The notes beneath the pieces are model-generated. The model did not search any database. It was not told the DNA's origin and saw only the letters and a list, made by a program, of their open reading frames with translations. The position numbers and the translations under genes are program-made. 31,165 nucleotides of DNA from Halobacteriales archaeon QS_5_70_15 (GTDB lineage Archaea; Halobacteriota; Halobacteria; Halobacteriales; Haloarculaceae). Positions within the stretch are counted from its first letter, which is position 1, and each line of letters opens with the position of its first letter. The stretch is from the NCBI GenBank assembly GCA_003022005.1, contig PXRQ01000117.1, forward strand, positions 1 to 31,165, written 5' to 3'. This document shows, one piece after another, positions 23,694-30,507 of the stretch.

Positions 23694-24647
23694 TCAGGCC
23701 GGGATCCGCCGGAGCCAGCGTTCGGGGTCGTCGATCTCCTCGCTCGTCGGGAGCGTCTCGGGCCGCTCCCAGACGGCCGCGGCCCCCTCGAGCCCGCGCG
23801 CGTCGGCGACCGCGTCGAAGAACCGCTTGCCGCGCTCGTACTGCTGGCGCTTCATCCCGAGCCCGAGCAGCCGCCGGATCAGCTTCGTCAGCGACCCGCG
23901 CCCGCGGCGCCGGGCCTCGAGCTTCGCCCGGAGGTCGGCGTACTCGCCGTCGAAGGCCCGGTCCATCACGAGTTCGGCGTACCCCTCGACGGCGGTCATG
24001 GTGGTGTCGAGCGCGCGCAGCGCCTCGCGGTCGAGGCTGCCGGCCTTCAGCGCCTCGATGGCGGCCTCGACGTCCGACTCGAGCTGACCCGGGAGCCACG
24101 GGGCGGCGCCGAACTCCGCGGCGTGAGCCACCTCGTGGAACGCGATCCACCGGCGGAACCGCGTCTCGTCGACCGAGAGCGAGGCCGCGACCGTCCCGAT
24201 GTTCGGGTGGACGAAGTAGAGCTTGTGGTCGTCGGCCGGCTCGCCCAGGAGCAGCGGGTCGTACTGCCCGAGGACGTTGTTCGCGAGGAACGTCAGCGAG
24301 ACGGCCATCGACCCGGTGTTGACCGAACGGGCGAGGCCGGGGAGCGGGCCGACGCTGCCGGCCAGCGGGCGCATCACCCGCCTGAACGTCTCCACGTTCG
24401 CGTCGATCCAGTGGTGGCGGTGCTGTACCTCCACGGTGTCGGGGAGGTCGAACCCGACACCGGTGACCTCGCGGATGCGGTCGCGGGCCTCGCCGACGTC
24501 GTCCGCGTAGCCGGTCCGCTCGGCCGCGGTCAGGTCGAGCGACCCCGGTTCGGTCGCGGCCTTCGCCGCCTCCGCGGCCGCCGTCCAGTCGACGGGCTCG
24601 TCGCCGGAGGCGTCCGCGACCGCCCGGACCACACGATAGATGCTCAC
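23694..24647 (-). CDS. Zinc-dependent metalloprotease-family protein (DUF2342/zincin_2)
   Basis: A 317-residue protein of the DUF2342 family, known from actinobacteria and haloarchaea and sometimes labelled coenzyme F420 biosynthesis-associated. The zincin motif is HEVAHAAEF, with the further acidic segment TAVEGYAELVMDRAF providing a likely third ligand. Other family stretches are NVETFRRVMRPL, FLANNVLGQYDPLLL and YFVHPNIGTVAASL. The C-terminal LIRRLLGLGMKRQQYERGKRFFDAV is basic and helical. The GTG at 24647 is chosen because a CCTTTG element (complement of 24671-24676) lies 26.5 nt upstream and the family N-terminus SIYRVVRAVAD follows at once. The longer frame upstream is not protein-like. 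Whether it is an active peptidase is unproven. Confidence 0.88.
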   Translation of the reverse strand: MSIYRVVRAVADASGDEPVDWTAAAEAAKAATEPGSLDLTAAERTGYADDVGEARDRIREVTGVGFDLPDTVEVQHRHHWIDANVETFRRVMRPLAGSVGPLPGLARSVNTGSMAVSLTFLANNVLGQYDPLLLGEPADDHKLYFVHPNIGTVAASLSVDETRFRRWIAFHEVAHAAEFGAAPWLPGQLESDVEAAIEALKAGSLDREALRALDTTMTAVEGYAELVMDRAFDGEYADLRAKLEARRRGRGSLTKLIRRLLGLGMKRQQYERGKRFFDAVADARGLEGAAAVWERPETLPTSEEIDDPERWLRRIPA

Positions 24648-24860
24648 ACCGCCCCTACCGGGAGGGAGGGCAAAGGCCTTCCGGGAGAACGGTCGCTCCG
24701 TACCGCCGAACCGAAGCCGGAGGAGTGGATCGCGCCCGCGGTCGCCGTGATGGACCTCACGAACCCGATCCCCGACGGGGACGGCTCCGACGGGAACCGC
24801 CCGACCGTCCGGTTTCGCCCCGTCGTCGCTACGTATCCGGGGACCGGGATCCGTGGTTCG

Positions 24861-25182
24861 ATGGGTGGTACCGAACCACACGAGACCTGCTCCACCGGGG
24901 CGCCGAGGCGGTGGATGCCGGACGGGAGGCGACGACCGACCCGGAAGCAAGTGACCGGCTCCGAGCCCGCTCCGAACAGCTCCGGTCACGGGCCGAGCGG
25001 GACCCGACACCGGCCCTCGGCACACTCGACCGCATCCAGCACGCCCTCAGGAGATCGCCGCGGGGAGCGACGACCAGGTCGTGACCGGCCACCCGGAAGC
25101 CGCGAGGAACCACGTTTTTTCGTTCCTCGAGACGCTCGACGACCGGGGGATGGGACAGCACGGGAGGGGTCGGAACGGGTGA
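24861..25182 (+). pseudogene. Remnant of a small helical haloarchaeal protein, frameshifted at least twice
   Basis: The middle reads TTRDLLHRGAEAVDA, DPEASDRLRARSEQL and DPTPALGTLDRIQHALR in one frame to about 25050. There one base is missing and the sequence continues as EIAAGSDDQVV, HPEAARNHVFSFLETLDDRG in another frame to a TGA at 25180-25182. Joined, these give a helical protein of about 100 residues resembling a common haloarchaeal family (pattern LDR..HAL.EI; possibly the group catalogued as DUF7553, from memory). The only ATG at the right distance from a TATA-like ACGTAT (24831-24836) is at 24861, in a third frame. So a second shift lies near the start. A sequencing error could mimic one shift but hardly both. 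Confidence 0.65.
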
Positions 25183-25408
25183 GCGCCCCTCGGGGGGAGA
25201 ACGCGACCGGGGGACCGGATCAGGGGATCGGATCGTCCACGGTGGTCCCGTCCTCCGGCAGTCTCCCCCGACAGTGTCCGGTGGTGACGCCGACGTCACC
25301 TGCTCGCGTCCGTGTCCGGGAGCGTTCATAGGGGCGGAGCGGCTGCGTCTGGTATCGACCCGTTCCGGACGGACGGCGGTGACGGGCGGATCGACGGACC
25401 GCACTAAG

Positions 25409-26037
25409 GGACCGAGCCACGGCGGGCGGGGGTTCCGCCCGGGGAAGCGCGGGCGGGCGTCGTCCTCCTGCACGGCAGGCGACCGCGCGGGGTATCCTCG
25501 ACCTCGCCCGCGAGATCGGCGTCGACGGCGTCGCCTCCCTCGCGCCGGGGGCGAACCGCAACACCTGGTACCCCCAGCCGTTCCTCGCGCCGGTCTCGGC
25601 GAACGAACCCGGGCGGTCCTCGGGACTGCGGGCCATCGCCGACTGCGTCGGGACGCCGGTCGAGGCCGGGGTCCCCGAGGATCGGGTGGCCGTGGGGGGG
25701 GTTCTCGCAGGGGGCCTGCCTCGCGACGGAGTCCGTCGCGCGGAACCCGCGCCGCTACGTCGGCGCGTTCGCGCTCTCCGGCGGCCTCATCGGCGAGACG
25801 GTCGAGGTCGACGACTACGCCGCCGGACGCGAGGGCGCCCTGGACGGGACCCCGGTGTTCCTGGGCTGCTCGGACGTCGACCCGCACATCCCCGTCGAGC
25901 GCGTCCGCGACACCCGAGAGGTGTTCGAGGCGCTCGGCGCCGAGGTCACCGAGCGGATCTACGAGGGGATGGGCCACACGGTCAACGCCGACGAACTCGA
26001 CCGCGTTCGGCGGATCGTCGCGGACGCGGCGGAGTAG
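25409..26037 (+). pseudogene. Phospholipase/carboxylesterase-family alpha/beta hydrolase, frameshifted
   Basis: The pieces of a PF02230-type serine hydrolase lie in order in shifting frames. GPSHGG is in one frame (25409), AGVVLLHG in the next (about 25453-25476), and ATARGILDLAREIGVDGV...PEDRVAVGG in the third (25479-25700). FSQGACLATESVARNPRRYVGAFALSGGL through GHTVNADELDRVRRIV is back in the second frame to a TAG at 26035-26037. The shift at 25694-25701 is an eight-G run where seven would keep the frame. The catalytic serine (GFSQG), aspartate (CSDVDPHIP) and histidine (GMGHT) codons are all still present, so decay is recent. No usable start codon precedes the first piece. Confidence 0.75.
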
Positions 26038-26132
26038 GGGACGGCGCCCCAACACGCTCGCGGCCCCGAGTCCCGCCCGGGACCCGGCGAGGCCCGTCCC
26101 GTTCACGCCGGAGCCGACGCCTCGACCGGGGA

Positions 26133-26225
26133 CTCGCCGCGGGTATCGACTGTGCGCCCAGGACCGCCGCTGGACACCTCCGAAAGGCCGAGTCGAGGCT
26201 CGTCTCCGCGACGTTCGGGACGTAG
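26133..26225 (+). pseudogene. C-terminal scrap of an HTH-10 (bacterio-opsin-activator-like) regulator
   Basis: The last 30 residues before a TAG at 26223-26225 read LAAGIDCAPRTAAGHLRKAE followed by SRLVSATFG. This matches the recognition helix and tail of the haloarchaeal HTH-10 domain (typical pattern IA..LGIAP.T..EHLR.AE..LV). Nothing upstream in any frame continues the domain; the preceding 95 bp separate it from the hydrolase remnant. It is most simply the 3' end of a deleted regulator gene. The match is short, so the call is moderate. Confidence 0.5.
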
Positions 26226-26281
26226 CGCTCGTCCCGCCGGCGCACGAGCCCGAACGGTTCCCCCGCGAGCTGCCGGGTGGC

Positions 26282-26587
26282 CTACTCGATGGCGACCTCC
26301 GCTGTCTCGAAGTCGTCCCCCGCCTCGTCGCCCTCCGTGACGTACCGCCGGAGGACGACCCCCGCGACGACGAGGAAGACGAGGCCGACTAGCGCGGCCG
26401 CCAGTCCGACCTTCACGCGACCCCGCCCCCCTCCTCGCTCGGCGTCGACCGTGGCTCCCCCGCCATCGCCCGTTCCGTCGTCGGGGTCGGCCTCGTGGAC
26501 CGACCTGGCGAACGGCGCGTACGCTTTCGCGTCGGCGGTGATCGATTCGACGTCGACGTCTATCCGGAGGAGCGTGAGGTCGACCAT
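26282..26587 (-). CDS. Small single-pass membrane protein with acidic N-terminal domain
   Basis: A 101-residue protein. The N-terminal part (MVDLTLLRIDVDVESITADAKAYAPFARSV) is strand-like and acidic, followed by a low-complexity linker (about residues 38-56, rich in D, G, E, R). One membrane helix follows (about residues 60-80, GLAAALVGLVFLVVAGVVLRRYV), then a short acidic tail. Without a signal peptide the N-terminal domain is probably cytosolic, though the opposite topology is possible. The ATG at 26587 is favoured over a GTG at 26593 because CATATG (26611-26616) is centred 26.5 nt upstream. It is divergent from the M42 peptidase gene, and the two starts share a 130-bp promoter region. No family recognised. 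Confidence 0.65.
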   Translation of the reverse strand: MVDLTLLRIDVDVESITADAKAYAPFARSVHEADPDDGTGDGGGATVDAERGGGRGRVKVGLAAALVGLVFLVVAGVVLRRYVTEGDEAGDDFETAEVAIE

Positions 26588-26610
26588 ACCCACGGTCGGA
26601 CGCCGACCGG

Positions 26611-26616
26611 CATATG
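26611..26616 (-). promoter_or_regulatory. TATA-like CATATG of the small membrane protein gene
   Basis: The palindromic CATATG is centred 26.5 nt upstream of the ATG at 26587, as for the other leaderless genes here. Confidence 0.45.
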
Positions 26617-26717
26617 CGTTGTGCAGGCCGGTCGAACGGGTCGGGATCCGTCACGGGCCGGCGGGCGTTCCGGCCGTTCGGGGAGGATTCATACGGGTGC
26701 GGCGTGGAGACGGCCGC

Positions 26718-27779
26718 ATGGACGAGAGCCAGCGGGAGTTCCTCTTCGACCTGCTGCGGACGCCGAGCCCCTCCGGGTTCGAGGCGCCGGGACAGCGGGT
26801 CTGGGTCGACTACGTCGAGCCGTTCGCCGACGAGGTCCGGACCGACGCCTACGGGAACGCCGTCGCGGCCCACGAGGGCGGTGGGGACCGTTCGGTCGCG
26901 CTCGCGGGCCACGCCGACGAGATCGGGCTGATGGTCCGGGAGGTGACCGACGAGGGGTTCCTCGGGCTCTCCCGCATCGGCGGGTCGGACAGGACGGTCA
27001 CCCGCGGTCAGCACGTCACCGTCCACGCCGAGGGTGGACCCGTCCACGGCGTCGTCGGGCAGAACGCCGTCCACCTGCGCGAGGGCGACGAGGACGAGGT
27101 CAAGGAGATCTCGGAACAGTACGTCGACGTCGGCGCCGCGGACGGCCAAGCGGCCCGCGAACTCGTCTCGGTGGGCGATCCCATCACCTTCAGTTCGGAC
27201 TTCGAGACGCTCGCGGGCGACCGGATCGCCGGTCGCGGGATGGACAACCGGACCGGAACGTGGGCGGCCGCCGAGGGGTTCCGTCGGGCCGTCGAGGCCG
27301 GTGCCGAACCGACGGTGTACGCCGTCTCGACGGTCCAGGAGGAGGTCGGGCTGCGGGGGGCGGAGATGGTCGGTTACGACCTGGACCCGGACGTCTTCGT
27401 CGGCGTGGACGTCACCCACGCGACGGACTACCCGGAAGCGCCGGGGGGGAAGACCTCGCCCGTCGAACTCGGCGACGGGCCGGTGCTCGGTCGGGGCACG
27501 CAGAACCACCCGGTGCTGGTCGAGGCCGCCCGGACCGTCGCCGACGACGAGGGGTTCGACGTCCAGATGGTCGCGGCAGGCGCCCGCGGGGGCACCGACG
27601 CGGTGAAGTTCTACACCTCCCGGGGCGGGAAGCCGACCCTCGACGTCGGGCTGCCGAACCGGTACATGCACACGCCGGTCGAGGTGATCGACGCGACGGA
27701 CCTCGACGGGGTCGCGACGCTCATGGGGACGCTCGCGGCCCGGCTCGGGGAGTTCGCGCCGTTCCGCGTCGAGATCTGA
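26718..27779 (+). CDS. M42-family metallo-aminopeptidase
   Basis: A 353-residue cytosolic aminopeptidase of the M42 (TET/glutamyl-aminopeptidase, formerly endoglucanase-annotated) family. Dodecameric members degrade peptides released by the proteasome. The dinuclear metal site is complete: H in AGHADEIGLMV, bridging D in GRGMDNRTG, the general base and ligand in STVQEEVGLRGA, D in VGVDVTHATD, and H in NRYMHTPVEV. N-terminal LLRTPSPSGFE and GNAVA are also family-typical. The insertion between the two lobes (VTRGQHVTVHAEGG...VKEISEQYVDVGA) is the normal dimerisation domain. The ATG at 26718 follows a TTCATAC element at about 26688-26694, centred 27 nt upstream. The next gene, aMBF1, is 111 bp downstream with its own element. 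Confidence 0.95.
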   Translation: MDESQREFLFDLLRTPSPSGFEAPGQRVWVDYVEPFADEVRTDAYGNAVAAHEGGGDRSVALAGHADEIGLMVREVTDEGFLGLSRIGGSDRTVTRGQHVTVHAEGGPVHGVVGQNAVHLREGDEDEVKEISEQYVDVGAADGQAARELVSVGDPITFSSDFETLAGDRIAGRGMDNRTGTWAAAEGFRRAVEAGAEPTVYAVSTVQEEVGLRGAEMVGYDLDPDVFVGVDVTHATDYPEAPGGKTSPVELGDGPVLGRGTQNHPVLVEAARTVADDEGFDVQMVAAGARGGTDAVKFYTSRGGKPTLDVGLPNRYMHTPVEVIDATDLDGVATLMGTLAARLGEFAPFRVEI

Positions 27780-27890
27780 CCGCTCCGGTGACGGCCTCGT
27801 CTTGTGGGGCCGGAAGTCCCGCTTTCGAGGGCAGAGGCCCCGCTCTCCGCGAACGCGGGGTTCAAGTAGCACCGTCGAATCGTTCGAGGC

Positions 27891-28412
27891 ATGGCCAAAT
27901 ACTCGACCGGGGGGGTCGGCGGCGACTCCGGCGGGTCCTGCGAGCTCTGCGGGGCAGAGGGGCGCGACCTCCGCACGGCGACCGTCGCCGGCGCTCGACT
28001 GGAGGTCTGTGCGGAGTGTGCCCGGCACGCCGAGGACGGGGATCGCTCGGGAGGCGGTGGCGGCGCCCGGGACGACGGGTCGCGCGACGAGACCGACCGC
28101 AAGCGACGGGCCGCCCGGAACGTCGCCCGGCTCGACGACGCCCGGAAGGGCGACCCGGGACACTGGGAGGAGGAGGGGACCGACTACGACGACGACCCGC
28201 TCCCGTACCTGGTCCGGGGTTACGGCGAGCGGCTGGAGGAGGCCCGCCAGGAGGCCGGGCTCCAGACCGACGAGCTCGCCGCCGAGATGGGCGTCGACGA
28301 GGCGGACGTCCTCGCCGTCGAGCAGGGGCGGGCCAACCGCGCCGGTATCGGCGGCTCGCTCATCACCGCCCTGGAGGAGCGGCTGAACGTGGAGCTGGCC
28401 GAAGAGGCCTGA
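27891..28412 (+). CDS. Archaeal multiprotein bridging factor 1 homologue (aMBF1)
   Basis: A 173-residue protein in three parts. An N-terminal zinc ribbon has CELCG and CAECARH (about residues 17-46). A disordered glycine/aspartate-rich linker follows (about 47-100). The C-terminal Cro-type helix-turn-helix (about 105-165) reads YGERLEEARQEAGLQTDELAAEMGVDEADVLAVEQGRAN. In archaea aMBF1 associates with the small ribosomal subunit and influences translation; in eukaryotes MBF1 is a transcription coactivator and also acts at collided ribosomes. That fits the other ribosome quality-control genes in the window, although they are 20 kb away. The ATG is preceded by TTCAAG at 27861-27866, centred 27.5 nt upstream. 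The downstream alanyl-tRNA editing gene starts 31 bp after the stop. Confidence 0.93.
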   Translation: MAKYSTGGVGGDSGGSCELCGAEGRDLRTATVAGARLEVCAECARHAEDGDRSGGGGGARDDGSRDETDRKRRAARNVARLDDARKGDPGHWEEEGTDYDDDPLPYLVRGYGERLEEARQEAGLQTDELAAEMGVDEADVLAVEQGRANRAGIGGSLITALEERLNVELAEEA

Positions 28413-28432
28413 TTTTAGAACCCGGGGGTTCT
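28413..28432 (+). promoter_or_regulatory. TATA-like element and overlapping dyad before the alanyl-tRNA editing gene
   Basis: TTTTAG (28413-28418) is centred about 27 nt before the ATG at 28443. It is overlapped by AGAACCC-GG-GGGTTCT (28417-28432), a 7-bp inverted repeat with a 2-bp spacer. A protein bound there would block the TATA-initiation interval, so it could be a repressor operator. The dyad could instead be a small transcript hairpin after the aMBF1 stop. Confidence 0.45.
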
Positions 28433-28442
28433 CCCCACGCAC

Positions 28443-29591
28443 ATGGCCGAGTCGATGGCTCCCGAGGAGCCGTACACGCTGTCGTTCGAGGCGACGCTCG
28501 AGTCCGGCGGCCGAGAGGTCGTCCTCTCCGAGCGCGGAACTATCGGGGGAGTGCGCGTCGAGGACGCCCAGGGGACCGACGAGGGGGTCGTCCACACCCT
28601 CGCCGAACCGATCGACGCCGAGCCCGGGGAGGCGGTCACCGGCCACGTCGACGGGACGTTCCGGACCCATTGTATGAGAGCGCACACCGCGAGCCACGTC
28701 CTCTACGGCGCCGGCCGGCGGCTGTTCGACGACCTCGGCTACGGGGGGTTCGGGATCACCGACGAGAAGGTGCGCGTCGATCTCACGACCGAGGACGACG
28801 TGGACGACGAGGCGCTGGTCGAGCTCGAGCGGCTCACCAACCGCGTCGTCTGGGAGTCCCGTGAGGTCTCCTGGGAGACCGTTCCCCGCGAGGAGGCGCT
28901 CTCCCGCGAGGGGATCGCGTTCAACACGAAGACCGAGGAGGGCGTCTCCGGCTACGACAGCGTCCGTGTCGCCACCGTCGAGGACTGGGACGTCGCGGCC
29001 TGTGGCGGCACCCACGTCAGGAACACCCGGGAGATCGGTCCGGTAACGGTGTTAGAGCGGTCCAATCCGGGAGAGGGTCGCACGCGGGTGGAGTTCGCCG
29101 TCGGGCCGGAGGGGATCGAGCGGCGCGCCGCGGACCACAGGGCGACGATGGCCGCCGCCCGCGAGCTCGGGACGAGCGTGCAGGGGCTCCCCGACGCCGT
29201 GGAGCGTATCCAGCGGGACCGCGAGGAGCTCGAGGCGGAGCTGAGCGACATCCAGGACGAGCTCGTCGCCGCGGAGGTCGAGCGGCTCCGCGAGGAGACC
29301 GTCGAGCGCGACGGGCGGACGTGGCTCGTCGGCGCGCTCGACGGCCTCGACGCGAACGAACTCGCCGACCAGGTCCGGTCGCTCTCGGGGGAGGCGGCGG
29401 ACGTCGTCGCGCTCGTCTCCCCCGACGGAACCCTCGCCGTCGGCACGAACGGCGAGGTGGACGCCGGCGACGTGGTCGACGACGTGACCGCCGAGTTCGG
29501 GGGCGGCGGCGGCGGCTCCCCGACGGTCGCCCAGGGCGGCGGCATCGGCGCCGACGCCGAGGAGGTCGTCCGGTTCCTGCGCGGGGTGTAG
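28443..29591 (+). CDS. Alanyl-tRNA editing protein (AlaX-like with DHHA1 domain)
   Basis: A 382-residue stand-alone homologue of the editing half of alanyl-tRNA synthetase, which hydrolyses Ser- or Gly-tRNA-Ala. It keeps the zinc-binding HxxxH (H81 and H85 in AHTASHVLYG) and the second motif AACGGTHVRNTREIG. A coiled region follows (EELEAELSDIQDELVAAEVERLRE, about residues 258-285), then a C-terminal DHHA1-like domain ending in PTVAQGGGIGADAEEVVRFL. This is the long AlaX form. Oddly, the N-terminal barrel goes from GREVVL directly to SERGTIGG, without the usual segment containing FYPEGGGQP between them. The rest is intact, so this looks like an in-frame loss of about 13 codons near 28529. It follows aMBF1 closely but has its own promoter-like element. 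Confidence 0.88.
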   Translation: MAESMAPEEPYTLSFEATLESGGREVVLSERGTIGGVRVEDAQGTDEGVVHTLAEPIDAEPGEAVTGHVDGTFRTHCMRAHTASHVLYGAGRRLFDDLGYGGFGITDEKVRVDLTTEDDVDDEALVELERLTNRVVWESREVSWETVPREEALSREGIAFNTKTEEGVSGYDSVRVATVEDWDVAACGGTHVRNTREIGPVTVLERSNPGEGRTRVEFAVGPEGIERRAADHRATMAAARELGTSVQGLPDAVERIQRDREELEAELSDIQDELVAAEVERLREETVERDGRTWLVGALDGLDANELADQVRSLSGEAADVVALVSPDGTLAVGTNGEVDAGDVVDDVTAEFGGGGGGSPTVAQGGGIGADAEEVVRFLRGV

Positions 29592-29683
29592 CGAACCGGG
29601 ATAGGGACCGGGTTCGAGGGACGGGGAGGCGCTACCGACCTCCCGTTGTCTCCCGAAACCGTCGAGCGGAACGACCACGTAGC

Positions 29684-29689
29684 ACTTAC
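29684..29689 (+). promoter_or_regulatory. TATA-like ACTTAC of the YIP1-like gene
   Basis: ACTTAC is centred 26.5 nt before the GTG start at 29713, identical in sequence and spacing to the pelA element. Confidence 0.5.
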
Positions 29690-29712
29690 CCGTCGCTCGC
29701 TAGCGCCCGGAC

Positions 29713-30432
29713 GTGTCCCCGCGCACGCCCCTCCTCCGACCGGACGGCTACTTCGCCGAGCGCGACCCCGACTTCCCCCGGATCGCGGCGGTCGTCGGTC
29801 TCCTGATAGCCGCCGGACCCGCCGTGGTCTACGGCGTCGGCTGGGTCCTCGCCGCCAACCTCGATGGAACCGTGACGGTCGACAACCCCGAGCGGCCGCC
29901 GGACTGGGTCTGCGAGGACGACACGAGCTCGGAGATGTTCGACGACGCGGACTGCGACGCGCCCCGCGAGATCGAGCGGAACGTCGACACCGTACTGTGG
30001 GACGCCATCGGGGAGCTCGCCGGGCCGGCCGTCGTCGCCTCCCCCCTCGCGCTGGCGGTGCTGACGCTCCTGCTCCACGCCGGCGCGTGGCTGGCGGGCG
30101 CGGAGCGTGGACTCGTCTCGACGGTCGTCGTCGCGGCGTGGGGGACGGTGCCGACGCTCCTCTTGCTTCCCGTCTCGCTGGTCGGCCTCCACCTCGCGCT
30201 CGACCCCGTGACCGTCTCGCCCGGCGTCGATCCGGGAACCGCGATCGAGCCGGTGCTGGATCGGATCCGGGCCTTCGAGCCGTACGGCGCGGTCGTGACC
30301 CTCGTGACGGCGGTCTGGGGCGGCGTGGTCTGGCGGTTCGGGCTCGTCCACGAGCAGGGACTCCCGGGCACGGAGGCGACGGTTATCGCCGGGATCGTCG
30401 CGCTGCTCGCCGCAGCCGTCGGGCTCGCGTAG
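29713..30432 (+). CDS. YIP1-domain-like membrane protein
   Basis: A 239-residue membrane protein. The N-terminus SPRTPLLRPDGYFAERDPDFPR, with the P-x-x-YFxxR pattern before helix 1, is the usual opening of haloarchaeal YIP1-domain proteins. Helices lie at about residues 23-48, 103-125, 133-160, 190-208 and 220-238. Between helices 1 and 2 is a roughly 50-residue acidic loop with two cysteines (WVCEDD and DADCDAP), probably extracytoplasmic and possibly disulfide-linked. Function in archaea is unknown. The GTG start is chosen from the ACTTAC element 26.5 nt upstream and the family N-terminus; no ATG occurs before the first helix. It is convergent with the SDR gene, 75 bp away. Confidence 0.8.
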   Translation: MSPRTPLLRPDGYFAERDPDFPRIAAVVGLLIAAGPAVVYGVGWVLAANLDGTVTVDNPERPPDWVCEDDTSSEMFDDADCDAPREIERNVDTVLWDAIGELAGPAVVASPLALAVLTLLLHAGAWLAGAERGLVSTVVVAAWGTVPTLLLLPVSLVGLHLALDPVTVSPGVDPGTAIEPVLDRIRAFEPYGAVVTLVTAVWGGVVWRFGLVHEQGLPGTEATVIAGIVALLAAAVGLA

Positions 30433-30507
30433 CGGCGCCGGTTCGCGGAGCGACGGTCCGCTCTCGTCGGCCTACGGCGTCGTCACGCCGCCGATAGCTG
30501 CGGCCCC

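Noticed and set aside
26103..29015. A 970-codon open frame on the minus strand antisense to the M42, aMBF1 and AlaX genes
   Set aside because: High G+C leaves long antisense frames free of stops; its composition is a mirror of the plus-strand genes and shows no domain.
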